From contig NZ_AP025292.1 in the NCBI RefSeq assembly GCF_036492425.1, forward strand, positions 186,001 to 250,000: a DNA stretch of 64,000 nt, given 5' to 3'. Under the pieces are notes generated by a model, which had not been told where the DNA came from, searched no databases, and saw nothing but the letters and a program-made list of their open reading frames with translations. Both the position numbers and the translations under genes were made by a program. This DNA is from Persicobacter psychrovividus. Lineage in GTDB: Bacteria; Bacteroidota; Bacteroidia; Cytophagales; Cyclobacteriaceae. Positions 1-8,374 of this stretch are shown in pieces. Positions within the stretch are counted from its first letter, which is position 1. Each line of letters starts with the position of its first letter.

Positions 1-744
1 AACAAACCGCTGAACTTCAATAAATGAGGTTGGCGTGACAGTGAGGATGGTTAACAGAAAATCGGGTTTATGGATATCATAAATGGAGATCAGATGCTCA
101 AAAGGCAAACTTTGGCCGAGGTAATAAGTACGGTTTTTACGCTGTCTTAATAAATAATTGGCAAACAGAAGGCCAATATCGTGCAGTTCGCCGTCGGGCA
201 AAAACAGCATATATTTATCCTTGACTTCCTTTTCAGAAATAAACTGACTGTCAATCGCGACCATCAGCTTTTGTCGTACTAAATTGGAAATAAAATGCTC
301 TTGAGCGGGGTTAATTCCGCCTGTCAGCCATAGTAATCCCACTCGGCTCATGAAAGGATAAACAATATTCACCATCGTTTTCTCAAAACCGTGCTTTAGA
401 ATATTGGTCCCCATAATTTTCTCAAAACGTTCTTCATCGAGCTCGACCATAGCCAGGGTTAGGGCATAAATCTGCTCAGGGAAAGAAGTTTGAGAATCCG
501 TGATTTTGATGACTTTCTCCCGCATTTCCCTTTCGTCCATTTTGGCAATATTGGAAATACGGATACCGTTTTCTTTAAGCAGGGAGACATTGAGAATCAG
601 GCGTAAATCTTCGTCAGAATAAAGCCTGATGTTAGTATCTGTACGCTGAGGTTTGAGAAAGTTGTAACGCTGCTCCCAAATTCTGAGGGTGTGCGCCTTC
701 ACTCCTGATAGCAACTCAAGGTCTTTAATGGAATAATTTGACAT
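1..744 (-). CDS. MerR-type regulator with B12-binding domains, CarH/LitR-like (partial)
   Basis: The coding region starts at the ATG at 744 and runs off the left edge; 248 codons are visible. Residues 4-50 form a MerR-type winged helix with the RIWEQRY sequence typical of CarA/CarH DNA-binding domains. A cobalamin helical-bundle region follows with W139, then nine residues, then E149-H150, which is the W-x9-EH signature of CarH. The Rossmann B12 part has E186-L-H188-D-I-G191, matching the ExHxxG motif that supplies the lower axial His. In known family members adenosylcobalamin keeps the protein as a DNA-binding tetramer in the dark, and light breaks it up and derepresses carotenoid genes. It lies 54 bp after a carotenoid hydratase gene, which fits that role. 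The light response is inferred; the C-terminus is not seen. Confidence 0.88.
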   Translation of the reverse strand, partial: MSNYSIKDLELLSGVKAHTLRIWEQRYNFLKPQRTDTNIRLYSDEDLRLILNVSLLKENGIRISNIAKMDEREMREKVIKITDSQTSFPEQIYALTLAMVELDEERFEKIMGTNILKHGFEKTMVNIVYPFMSRVGLLWLTGGINPAQEHFISNLVRQKLMVAIDSQFISEKEVKDKYMLFLPDGELHDIGLLFANYLLRQRKNRTYYLGQSLPFEHLISIYDIHKPDFLLTILTVTPTSFIEVQRFV

Positions 745-759
745 ATTTAATTTAGTTAA

Positions 760-780
760 TTAGGCTACGATATAGTCTAA
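760..780. promoter_or_regulatory. Inverted repeat, candidate operator of the CarH-like regulator
   Basis: TTAGGCTA-N5-TAGTCTAA, seven of eight arm positions complementary, lies between the cruF stop and the merR start, 15 bp before the regulator ATG. MerR/CarH proteins bind repeats near their own promoters, so autoregulation is plausible, but no second copy was identified in the window. Confidence 0.4.
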
Positions 781-798
781 ACGCCTTGTACGCTAAAA

Positions 799-1455
799 TT
801 ATAGCATATTCCAAAGAAAAATAAAAAAGAAACATTGCACCAAAAAGAAAATATGGGCAAGTGGATTTTTATGAACGTTGATGGTTTGAAAGTAAAAATA
901 GCTTAAAGAAAAAGCAATGACAAACCAGCCTAAATAGTTATGAATTGGTACATCCGCGGAGGACCAATGCCAGAAATCCAGGTGGATGGCCACAGGTTCA
1001 ATAAAGAGATCAAGCACAACAAGCATTGTAGCAACGAGGAGGGCCTTCATGATTTTTGGGAGTCGAACCTTATCCAGTAAAAAGGAGGCGCTATAAATCA
1101 GGCCAAACCAGTTCAAGCCGATGGTCAGTGGGGTATTCCATAACTTCCAGCCAAGGGTATGGCCATAGCTGTAATTTCCGAAAATGATGCCTGTGTTGGT
1201 GCCGACCATTTCGGCGAGGAGGCCAACAGAGTAGCAAATGAGGGCAAAGCGGAAGAAAGCGGCTTGTTTATTTTCTGCTAAGCCAAATAAAATGCCATTG
1301 GCAAACAGTAAATTTAGCGGTGTCAGGGCCTGAAAGTAGGTTTGGGTTTCAGGGATTAATAGGCCGATAGCACCTGCGACGTGCATGCTAACGAACAGTG
1401 GCAGCAAGTATTTCGGCCTAAAAAAAGCGGAGGAAGATAGGTTGATATGGTACAT
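799..1455 (-). CDS. cruF: Carotenoid biosynthesis protein, CruF-like hydratase (DUF422)
   Basis: A 218-residue, almost entirely hydrophobic protein with about seven predicted membrane helices. It matches the COG2324/DUF422 carotenoid family: conserved acidic residues lie in membrane segments (LLAEMVGTNTGIIFGNYSYG, near residue 80-100, and LDLFIEPVAIHLDFWHW, near 148-165). Characterised members (CruF, bisanhydrobacterioruberin hydratase) add water across the terminal 1',2' double bond of psi end groups during synthesis of myxol, saproxanthin or bacterioruberin-type carotenoids. The start is 2 bp after the recX stop, so it is probably cotranscribed with recX, and the B12-binding MerR gene follows. 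The exact substrate cannot be told from sequence. Confidence 0.82.
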   Translation of the reverse strand: MYHINLSSSAFFRPKYLLPLFVSMHVAGAIGLLIPETQTYFQALTPLNLLFANGILFGLAENKQAAFFRFALICYSVGLLAEMVGTNTGIIFGNYSYGHTLGWKLWNTPLTIGLNWFGLIYSASFLLDKVRLPKIMKALLVATMLVVLDLFIEPVAIHLDFWHWSSADVPIHNYLGWFVIAFSLSYFYFQTINVHKNPLAHIFFLVQCFFFIFLWNML

Positions 1456-1457
1456 GG

Positions 1458-1961
1458 TTAAAATTCGAAATCGTCTTCGTTCATCTGTATCGCCTCATCA
1501 ATCAAGGCATAAATAACATTGGGCTCGTAACCTTTTTGGGCGGCATGCTGAACGGTCTTCATCTTGCGTTTATAAAGGTCTTCTTCTTTGAACAACTGAT
1601 GGTATTTTTTATAAAGAATTCGTGTCAGTACCCGATCGTAATCGTCTGCTTTAATTTCTTCATTCATGGCTTTTTGGATCAAAGATTCATCTACCTGTTT
1701 AAGTTTTAGGGCTTGGCGAATCTTAATTTTCCCCCACTTCTGATAATAAAACTTACCTCTTGCATAGGATCGGGTGTAACGCTCCTGGTCAAGGTATTTT
1801 TCCTCCTGAAGTTGTTCAATGGCCACGGGGATTTTCTCTTCTTCGAGTCCCCACTTGCTCAGTTTTTCATGAACTTCATGGATACAGCGATCCTGATAAG
1901 CGCAATAGTTGGCCGCCTTCAGGTAAAGGGATTTATAGTCTGCCTGGTTTCTTCTCTGCAT
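1458..1961 (-). CDS. recX: RecX family regulatory protein
   Basis: A 167-residue helical, charged protein with RecX tandem three-helix repeats: YCAYQDRCIHEVHEKLSKWG near residues 20-37, then LQEEKYLDQERYTRSYARGK near residues 51-70, the hallmark of the first repeat pair. RecX binds in the groove of RecA filaments and limits recombinase and coprotease activity. No recA is seen nearby, so regulation is in trans. It is first in an apparent three-gene transcript with cruF and the MerR regulator; that pairing looks like chance linkage rather than function. The ATG at 1961 gives the usual family length. Confidence 0.9.
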   Translation of the reverse strand: MQRRNQADYKSLYLKAANYCAYQDRCIHEVHEKLSKWGLEEEKIPVAIEQLQEEKYLDQERYTRSYARGKFYYQKWGKIKIRQALKLKQVDESLIQKAMNEEIKADDYDRVLTRILYKKYHQLFKEEDLYKRKMKTVQHAAQKGYEPNVIYALIDEAIQMNEDDFEF

Positions 1962-2102
1962 GTCTAAAAATACAAATCTTTCAGCTTAAGTAAAGTAATT
2001 TGCAACTTATGATTGTTGAATATAATGAATATCAGAACATTTCATAAAATCAAACGCATTAGTAACTAACTGATTTTTAGATCGTTAGAAAAGTATATAA
2101 TA

Positions 2103-2236
2103 GAATGCATTGGTGTTATGGGTATTTCCAGTGAATCAAATTGTAGGTTTGCGCCCATGTGATTATTGAGTATTGAATGTATGCACACCTTATTGCAATT
2201 CTTTAAAAGCTCTGCTTGAAACGCAGGGCTTTTTTT
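2103..2236 (+). ncRNA. Candidate structured small RNA ending in an intrinsic terminator
   Basis: The 376-bp gap between recX and the YcxB-like gene has no credible ORF, yet a strong plus-strand terminator (2206-2236) has no plus-strand gene before it. Upstream sequence can fold into a rod: GAATGCATTGGTGT (2103-2116) pairs imperfectly with ACACCTTATTGCAATTC (2185-2201), and ATGGG (2118-2122) with CCCAT (2154-2158), leaving a large asymmetric central loop. This resembles 6S RNA in outline, but no Rfam match could be checked. An AT-rich TATATAAT lies at about 2094, not a canonical TAnnTTTG. Confidence 0.35.
2206..2236 (+). terminator. Intrinsic terminator
   Basis: AAAGCTCTGC, a 7-base loop and GCAGGGCTTT form a 10-bp stem with one G-U pair, followed by a run of seven T. 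It reads on the plus strand, where no coding gene precedes it. Confidence 0.75.
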
Positions 2237-2280
2237 AGGCTTAAAATTTTTTGCTTCAAGGCAAGTCGGCCTTTGGGCGC

Positions 2281-2312
2281 AAAAAAAAAGCTACTGCAAA
2301 AACAGTAGCTTT
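2281..2312 (-). terminator. Intrinsic terminator of the YcxB-like gene
   Basis: On the minus strand AAAGCTACTG, a TTTTTG loop and CAGTAGCTTT are followed by a run of nine T, about 25 bp after the stop codon of the 2338-2859 gene. Confidence 0.8.
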
Positions 2313-2337
2313 GGTATAATATTTTTTGAAGGGAGGT

Positions 2338-2859
2338 TTAAGCGGCTTTCTTTTCAGCAACTTTATTGACCCATTTGTTGTCTCCTTTTTTATCAAATTT
2401 ACGATCAAGAATGACGCTCTCTAAAAAGCTGAATTCACGTTCCCCTTTGAATACGCGGAACGGAAGGTGAATCAATTGCGCTTTTGAGATCCAAAGTACA
2501 TACGCATCTTTGGTTTTTGTAACCTCCTGAACTTGATCCCACTTCATTGGCATTCCCTGACGTTCGTTCATCTTGATCAGGATTTGCTGACTCGTGATCT
2601 CATAGTAAAGCTTTTCGAACAATAATTGCCCTTGCTCCATTTGCGTTAGTCCAGCGAACTGAATCATCCAAAATAGTACATAAATTACCAAAGCAACGGT
2701 TGCCATGGAAAACCACCACCATGAAGGGATAAAGATAGCTCCTGAGCAAATTGCCAAATAAATTAATGCAACCCACCACTGTTTTTTCAGCGTGTGCAGC
2801 ATGGCCATTTTAATGTACTCGTTCTTGTCTAATTGAACTTTTTTGGTCTTAATGATCAT
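2338..2859 (-). CDS. YcxB-like membrane protein
   Basis: 173 residues. A short cytoplasmic N-terminus is followed by two membrane helices (about residues 28-47 and 50-70) and a C-terminal domain of about 90 residues that resembles the YcxB-like family: ITSQQILIKMNERQGMPMKW, then a conserved VQEVTKTKDAYVLWISKAQ strand pattern and a basic tail. The biochemical role of the family is not known. The gene lies 34 bp after nadC in the same direction and may be the last gene of that transcript, with its own terminator downstream. Confidence 0.7.
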   Translation of the reverse strand: MIIKTKKVQLDKNEYIKMAMLHTLKKQWWVALIYLAICSGAIFIPSWWWFSMATVALVIYVLFWMIQFAGLTQMEQGQLLFEKLYYEITSQQILIKMNERQGMPMKWDQVQEVTKTKDAYVLWISKAQLIHLPFRVFKGEREFSFLESVILDRKFDKKGDNKWVNKVAEKKAA

Positions 2860-2893
2860 AACTGTTAAAATAATACGAAGACAACGCTTCGAC

Positions 2894-3748
2894 TTAAAAT
2901 GCTTTTAGGCTAATATCTAAACTTTTTACAGAATGAGTCAGTGCACCTACAGAAATAAAATCAACCCCTGCTTCCGCCATCTCGCGGATATTTTCTTCGG
3001 TGATTCCTCCTGAAGCTTCTGTTTCAAACTTTCCATCAATTACGGCGATGGCCTCCTTCATTTGTGCAGGCGACATATTGTCTAACATGACAACATCAAT
3101 GCCTCCTACTTCGATGCATTCTTTTACTTCTTCCAAATTGCGGGTCTCAACTTCTATTCTAAGGTTGAGGTTATGCTCTTTGAGGTATTTATGTGTGGCC
3201 TGAACCGACTGGGTGATTCCTCCTGCGTAATCGTTGTGATTGTCTTTCAACATCACCATATCATACAAGCCGAATCGGTGATTCGTTCCCCCTCCGATAT
3301 GTACTGCCCATTTTTCCATCACACGAACATTAGGTGTGGTTTTACGGGTGTCCAACAGGCGGGTGTTGGTGCCTTCCAAAAGCGTCATCAGGTGGTTAGT
3401 ACGGGTGGCAATGCCGCTCATTCTCTGTGCGAAATTCAATACCAAACGCTCTGCAGAAAGAATGCCTCGTACGGGTCCTTCCACAACCAGCGCAATATCC
3501 CCTTTCTTTACAACGTCTCCATCTTGCTTTTTCAATGTCACTTTTAGGCGCGGCTCTACAGCGTTAAAAACACGCTTGGCAACTTCCAGTCCTGCAATAA
3601 TTCCATCATCCTTGATGATCATCTGCGCACGACTTACTGCATCTGCAGGGATTGCCGCTAAGGTAGAATGATCACCCTCTCCGATATCTTCACGAATGGC
3701 AGTATTAATACACTGCGATAATGCTTCTTCAGTCAAATATGCTAACAT
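2894..3748 (-). CDS. nadC: Nicotinate-nucleotide pyrophosphorylase (carboxylating)
   Basis: 284 residues, the usual length for quinolinate phosphoribosyltransferase. It converts quinolinate and PRPP to nicotinate mononucleotide, CO2 and diphosphate in de novo NAD synthesis. Diagnostic stretches are visible: ERLVLNFAQRMSGIATRT (near 100), LLDTRKTTPNVR with the phosphoribosyl-binding Lys/Arg, HIGGGTNHRFGLYDMVMLKD, EVETRNLEE, VMLDNMSP and the C-terminal EASGGITEENI phosphate loop. nadA/nadB are not in the window. A DUF4783 gene lies upstream in the same direction, an arrangement often seen in Bacteroidota. Confidence 0.97.
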   Translation of the reverse strand: MLAYLTEEALSQCINTAIREDIGEGDHSTLAAIPADAVSRAQMIIKDDGIIAGLEVAKRVFNAVEPRLKVTLKKQDGDVVKKGDIALVVEGPVRGILSAERLVLNFAQRMSGIATRTNHLMTLLEGTNTRLLDTRKTTPNVRVMEKWAVHIGGGTNHRFGLYDMVMLKDNHNDYAGGITQSVQATHKYLKEHNLNLRIEVETRNLEEVKECIEVGGIDVVMLDNMSPAQMKEAIAVIDGKFETEASGGITEENIREMAEAGVDFISVGALTHSVKSLDISLKAF

Positions 3749-3884
3749 GGTGCAAAAGTATAAATTAAGGTTACAAATGACAAATGTCCTTTAAAAGGAT
3801 GAAAAAATGGGGGTGAATTTTTGATAAATTTCCCGCAAATTAGAATAGGTTGTCAAAAAATAATGCAGCAACCCTCAGGCAAGT

Positions 3885-4280
3885 TTATTCTTTACTGAAG
3901 TCGATCGTATCTACAAAATAACTGTTGTCATAGCGCTTCACGAACATATAGACTCGGTAAGTGGCCGTTTGGGTTTCATACTTGCCAATGCTGTATTTCA
4001 GTCCTTCACGGGAAGTTCCCTGATGAACATACTGAAAATCTGTTGGCGGATTCTTTTTGAAAAAATCTTTCAATACAAATTCGGCTTGCGTACGGCTATA
4101 GTTGGCTTTTTCGCCATCAAAAGTCAGTTCAGCGTTCTGGTGCACGTGGCGCGAAAGCTCTTTGGCGTTTCCTGTTTTCAGGGCAACACGAACTTTTTGC
4201 AGCACCTCGCTTTGTGCATGGGCCTGAAAGCTAACGCAGTACAAAATACAGAACAGAAAAGTATAGTAGATTTTATTCAT
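3885..4280 (-). CDS. Exported DUF4783 protein
   Basis: Translation most likely begins at the ATG at 4280 (MNKIYYTFLF...), giving 131 residues with a clear Sec signal peptide ending around AHA-Q; an upstream in-frame extension to 4334 would bury the signal. The mature part is about 107 residues with an NTF2-like alpha/beta pattern (VALKTGNAKELSRHVHQNAE, LKDFFKKNPPTDFQYVHQG), matching DUF4783. Function unknown; the family is typical of Bacteroidota and often sits beside nadC, as here. Confidence 0.75.
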   Translation of the reverse strand: MNKIYYTFLFCILYCVSFQAHAQSEVLQKVRVALKTGNAKELSRHVHQNAELTFDGEKANYSRTQAEFVLKDFFKKNPPTDFQYVHQGTSREGLKYSIGKYETQTATYRVYMFVKRYDNSYFVDTIDFSKE

Positions 4281-4424
4281 ATCCTCAGTGGTGGGGATTT
4301 TTAAAAGAAAGCATTCAAGGCTCAATATAATCATTTCAGCATTAATAATGTTTTACTTACTGCATTTTTGAACTCTTTGCCCTACATCATGATTAAAATC
4401 ATCAAAGTAGGTCGGTTAAACTTC

Positions 4425-4432
4425 TATTTTTG
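4425..4432 (+). promoter_or_regulatory. Candidate -7 box for gpmI
   Basis: TATTTTTG matches the Bacteroidota TAnnTTTG consensus, about 117 bp upstream of the gpmI ATG. No good -33 TTG was found at the expected distance. Confidence 0.4.
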
Positions 4433-4548
4433 TAAATAAATAGAAGTCGGCACAGGCAAGTGGTAGAATAGCACGTAAATTGCGCACCAAACATGCCAGC
4501 ACGCTTTGGCGATGAAATGATCATAAATCTCATATTAATATATAAGTC

Positions 4549-6069
4549 ATGAATAAGAAAGTAATGCTTATGATTCTTGATGGATGGGGAATTGCTCCTA
4601 ACCCTCAAGTTTCAGCAATCGATGCAGCGAAAACACCTTTCGTAGATTCTCTTTACACGAAATATTCACACTCTAAACTACAGGCTTCTGGTTTGTTCGT
4701 AGGTTTGCCTGACGGACAAATGGGTAACTCTGAGGTAGGGCACATGAACTTGGGTGCTGGCCGCATTGTATATCAAGACTTAGTAAAAATCAACAAAGCC
4801 ATTGCTGACAATACATTGAAAGACAATGAAACATTGGCAAATGCTTTGGACTTTGCAAAGGCGAACAACAAAAAAGTACATTTGATGGGCTTGGTATCTG
4901 ACGGTGGCGTTCACTCTCACCTGGATCACCTGAATGCTTTGTTGTCGATTGCTGCAGATAAAGGATTGGAAGATGTATTCGTACATGCTTTCTCTGATGG
5001 TCGTGATTGCGACCCTAAATCAGGCAAAACGCACTTCGAAAACCTTGAAGCACATATGGCTAAATCAACAGGTAAAATTGCTTCTGTTGTAGGTCGTTAT
5101 TATGCGATGGATCGCGATAACCGTTGGGAGCGTGTGAAATTGGCTTATGATGCATTGGTAAACGCTGAAGGTGAGAAAATCACAGACTTGGGTGCTAAAA
5201 TGCAAGCTTCTTATGATGCTGACATCACTGATGAGTTCATCAAGCCATTGATCATTACTGACGAAGCTGGTGAGCCTTTGGCGAAGCTGGAAAAAGGTGA
5301 TGTAGTGATTTGCTTCAACTACCGTACTGACCGTGGCCGTGAGATCACAAAAGTATTGACGCAAGAGGCATTCCCTGAGCACAACATGGAGCCGTTGGAA
5401 TTGAAATATGTTACCATGACGAACTATGATGCTTCTTTCAAAGGAGTTGAAGTGATGTTCGACAAAGATAACTTGGTAAATACATTGGGTGAAGTTGTTG
5501 CTGATGCAGGCAAAACGCAAATCCGTATTGCTGAAACAGAGAAATATCCACACGTAACGTTCTTCTTCTCGGGTGGCCGTGAAACAGAATTCGATGGTGA
5601 AAAACGTATCTTGTGCCCTTCTCCAAAGGTGGCAACTTATGATCTTCAGCCTGAGATGTCTGCGGCAGAAATCACCGAAGGTATCCTTCCTGAGTTGAAA
5701 GCAAAATCAGCAGATTTTATCTGTTTGAACTTCGCTAACCCTGACATGGTAGGTCATACAGGTATTTTTGAAGCTGCTGTTGTAGCTGCAGAAACCGTTG
5801 ATAAATGTGCAGAAAAAGTGATCACAGAAGCTTTGGCAAACGACTATACTGTTATGGTATTGGCTGACCACGGTAACTCTGAGTTCATGGCTAATGCTGA
5901 CGGTTCTCCGAACACCGCACACACCACAAATGAAGTACCTTACATCATCGTTGATAACGACTTCAAAGGTGACGTAAAAGACGGTAAATTGGGTGATGTA
6001 GCCCCAACGATCCTGAAAATGATGGGTGTTGAAATCCCTGCTGAAATGACTGGTGAGGTTTTGGTTTAA
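4549..6069 (+). CDS. gpmI: 2,3-bisphosphoglycerate-independent phosphoglycerate mutase
   Basis: 506 residues, full length for the cofactor-independent, two-Mn enzyme of the alkaline phosphatase superfamily that interconverts 3- and 2-phosphoglycerate in glycolysis and gluconeogenesis. Visible motifs: MLMILDGWG with the first metal Asp, GNSEVGHMNLGAGR with the catalytic Ser, SDGGVHSH, HAFSDGRDCDP, FNYRTDRGREIT, NFANPDMVGHTG and LADHGNSE with metal ligands near the C-terminus. The gene stands alone, with a candidate promoter 117 bp upstream and a strong terminator about 75 bp downstream. Codon use is strongly biased, as expected for a highly expressed gene. Confidence 0.98.
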   Translation: MNKKVMLMILDGWGIAPNPQVSAIDAAKTPFVDSLYTKYSHSKLQASGLFVGLPDGQMGNSEVGHMNLGAGRIVYQDLVKINKAIADNTLKDNETLANALDFAKANNKKVHLMGLVSDGGVHSHLDHLNALLSIAADKGLEDVFVHAFSDGRDCDPKSGKTHFENLEAHMAKSTGKIASVVGRYYAMDRDNRWERVKLAYDALVNAEGEKITDLGAKMQASYDADITDEFIKPLIITDEAGEPLAKLEKGDVVICFNYRTDRGREITKVLTQEAFPEHNMEPLELKYVTMTNYDASFKGVEVMFDKDNLVNTLGEVVADAGKTQIRIAETEKYPHVTFFFSGGRETEFDGEKRILCPSPKVATYDLQPEMSAAEITEGILPELKAKSADFICLNFANPDMVGHTGIFEAAVVAAETVDKCAEKVITEALANDYTVMVLADHGNSEFMANADGSPNTAHTTNEVPYIIVDNDFKGDVKDGKLGDVAPTILKMMGVEIPAEMTGEVLV

Positions 6070-6140
6070 TCCACTGAAGCATCCCTATTATAAATTATAT
6101 CTATGCTGATATAATTTGTAAAAATATAAGAAAGTAAATT

Positions 6141-6180
6141 AGCCCGAAGCCATATAGTATTATGATGGCTTCGGGCTTTT
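6141..6180 (+). terminator. Intrinsic terminator of gpmI
   Basis: AGCCCGAAGCCAT pairs perfectly with ATGGCTTCGGGCT (6165-6177) and is followed by T residues. The rest of the 333-bp gap 6070-6402 holds the sensor promoter and otherwise nothing recognised. Confidence 0.85.
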
Positions 6181-6294
6181 GTTTTATAAAATACCTGAAT
6201 AGTTAAAACAGTCACTCGTTAATTTGCTAATCATTTGATCTCTCCTATGTTCTGATACTTTCGATAGGGAGTATATTATTTCATATAAAATAAA

Positions 6295-6322
6295 TTGTAA
6301 TCATTTTATTTTTTTATTTTTG
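6295..6322 (+). promoter_or_regulatory. Bacteroidota-type promoter of the HAMP-GAF-PAS gene
   Basis: TTG at 6295-6297, a 17-bp spacer and TATTTTTG at 6315-6322 match the TTTG/TAnnTTTG promoter consensus of Bacteroidota, about 80 bp before the start codon at 6403. Confidence 0.6.
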
Positions 6323-6402
6323 CAAACATTAAGACCGTTTGATATAATACTTTATTCAAATTAGTCATATTTTTTATTAGAAATAAACAGAAAGCTTTAT
6401 AT

Positions 6403-8268
6403 ATGGGAATCAACCTATGGAAGGGTGCGTCAATTAAAAAACGATGTATCCTGTTTTTTAGCGGTGTATTGCTTCTGAGCAGTATTCCTGCCGTGAAGAT
6501 TTTATCGAATAAAGAACATATCAAACAGCGCCGTGAAGTAGAAGAAATGGGTCTTACCCCACTTCGGTTTGCTTTGAACGATATGGAGTCGAATGTCAGT
6601 AAACTGCTCGTGGTGGCATCAACTGATATGTCAGTCCATGATTTCAACAATGCTATTATAAAATATCAGGGGCAGTTTAATGAAGCGGTTGACAGGGCTG
6701 TGCAGGCGGCAACCCTCACAGAAGTTGCCTATTTCTCAGAGGGTTTAAGCAGGTTGAGACAGCAAGAAAATACATATTTCGATGCCCTGAAATCAAGTGA
6801 GAAGACAAGCAGTGTCGATGCGTTATTATTAATTAATGAGATCAATAATTTACAGGGTGATGTAAGTTTAGAATATGATAATCATATAGAAAATACTAAT
6901 AGTTATATTGGTGAATTAGTCATGTACTTTCTGCTGTTTTTGGCTTTTATTTTTCTTCAGTGTTTTGGTTTTTTGGCTTACGCATTCAAACTGATCGGCA
7001 GACCGATAGACAGTATTTCAGGCTTATTGCGCAAGTTGTCCAAGGGGGAACTTCCTGAAAGTTACAAGGTAACAGATTTGAAAGACTTTCAAGAAATGAC
7101 TGAAGCACTTGAAGCTGTAGGTGGGAATTTAGCTTCAGCTTCTGTATTCGCCAAGCAAATCGGTGAAGGCAACCTGGATGAGCAATTCAATATTAACGGT
7201 GAGCACGATTTACTGGGCAATGCCTTGGTGGATATGCGTCAGCAGCTGAAGGTTGTCAATGAAAAAGAGAAACGCCGACTGTGGAAAATTGAAGGGTTGG
7301 CTGACCTTACCAAAATTATCAGAAACGATTTCGATGAACTTCACCTTTTAGGTGATGCCATATTACTTCACCTGGTTAAATACCTTGGGGCAGTACAAGG
7401 GGCATTTTATGTGGTTGGGGAGCAAAACAATCAGTCGGGGCTGGATCAGGTTTCGACTTATGCTTATGATCGGAAAAAATATATCGACAGATTTATTCCC
7501 TTTGGTCACGGGTTGATCGGTCAGGCGTGCCTGGATCAGCAATCGACCTATATGACAGAAATTCCTGCCGACTTCGTGCGCATTACTTCAGGTCTGGGAG
7601 ATACTCCTCCGCGGGCTTTGGCCATCATTCCACTGGTCAATAATGAAAAGGTTGAAGGGGTACTTGAAATCTCATCTTTTGATCCTATCACTGATTATCA
7701 GCTGGAATTCCTTGAGGAGGTGGCGCAGGCCATTGCCATGACCATCTACAACGCCCGAACCAATGAACAAACTTCTCGATTACTAAAAGAAACACAGGGG
7801 CAATCGGAGCAAATGCGGGCACAGGAAGAAGAGTTGAGGCAAAATATGGAGGAGATGCAGGCAACCCATGAGCAACTTAACAGGTTGCAGGAAACCCAAA
7901 AAGAAGAAGCGGCAGCACTGAAGACGGATATTGAACTGAAAGATATACTGATTAATCACGCTTTGGCCAATGATGAAGCATGGATGCTGATCAATCACAA
8001 CGGGCAGGTGCATTCAGCAAATCAGCATTTTGCCTCCGCCCTGGGCTACAATAGCGATGCTGAAATGGTGGACCAGCCTTTTTCGCAGGCCATCAGGCAT
8101 CAGGAATTGCTGGTACAGTTACAGGCCATGATGGAGCAGGCGGAAATGACACAAACGCCCATACAAACGATGTTCGACGAGATGGAACTATCCGTAGGAA
8201 CATTCACCATTGATGAAAATACGTGGTACTGGGTCAAGCAAATTAAGGCAGGTGTTTTGGTGGCTTAG
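6403..8268 (+). CDS. Membrane sensor protein: HAMP, GAF, coiled coil, PAS-like; no output domain
   Basis: 621 residues. Helix 1 (about 13-30) and helix 2 (about 168-192) bracket a roughly 135-residue periplasmic helical sensor. A HAMP linker follows (RPIDSISGLLRKLSKGELPE, about 199-218), a second HAMP-like linker, a GAF domain (about 300-455, with FIPFGHGLIGQACLDQQSTY), a long coiled coil rich in QAEEEL/QEM repeats (about 460-515) and a C-terminal PAS-like domain (MLINHNGQVHSANQHFASAL). There is no histidine kinase, GGDEF, methyl-accepting or receiver module before the stop. It is monocistronic with its own promoter and terminator. It probably passes signals to a partner protein through the coiled coil; the ligand is unknown. 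Confidence 0.8.
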   Translation: MGINLWKGASIKKRCILFFSGVLLLSSIPAVKILSNKEHIKQRREVEEMGLTPLRFALNDMESNVSKLLVVASTDMSVHDFNNAIIKYQGQFNEAVDRAVQAATLTEVAYFSEGLSRLRQQENTYFDALKSSEKTSSVDALLLINEINNLQGDVSLEYDNHIENTNSYIGELVMYFLLFLAFIFLQCFGFLAYAFKLIGRPIDSISGLLRKLSKGELPESYKVTDLKDFQEMTEALEAVGGNLASASVFAKQIGEGNLDEQFNINGEHDLLGNALVDMRQQLKVVNEKEKRRLWKIEGLADLTKIIRNDFDELHLLGDAILLHLVKYLGAVQGAFYVVGEQNNQSGLDQVSTYAYDRKKYIDRFIPFGHGLIGQACLDQQSTYMTEIPADFVRITSGLGDTPPRALAIIPLVNNEKVEGVLEISSFDPITDYQLEFLEEVAQAIAMTIYNARTNEQTSRLLKETQGQSEQMRAQEEELRQNMEEMQATHEQLNRLQETQKEEAAALKTDIELKDILINHALANDEAWMLINHNGQVHSANQHFASALGYNSDAEMVDQPFSQAIRHQELLVQLQAMMEQAEMTQTPIQTMFDEMELSVGTFTIDENTWYWVKQIKAGVLVA

Positions 8269-8294
8269 CGGTTAATTCATACACAAGCATACTT

Positions 8295-8324
8295 ATCCGA
8301 CGGGCTTCCTGTCGGATTTTTTTT
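8295..8324 (+). terminator. Intrinsic terminator
   Basis: ATCCGAC, a 9-base loop and GTCGGAT are followed by eight T, 27 bp after the sensor stop codon. Confidence 0.75.
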
Positions 8325-8374
8325 GCCCTTCGGCTCAGAAATGGTTTAATTGGATAAAATTTAATAAAAACGAT

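Noticed and set aside
4402-4608. Minus-strand ORF overlapping the gpmI start
   Set aside because: It lies across the gpmI promoter and start, has no domain-like sequence, and the plus-strand gene is certain.
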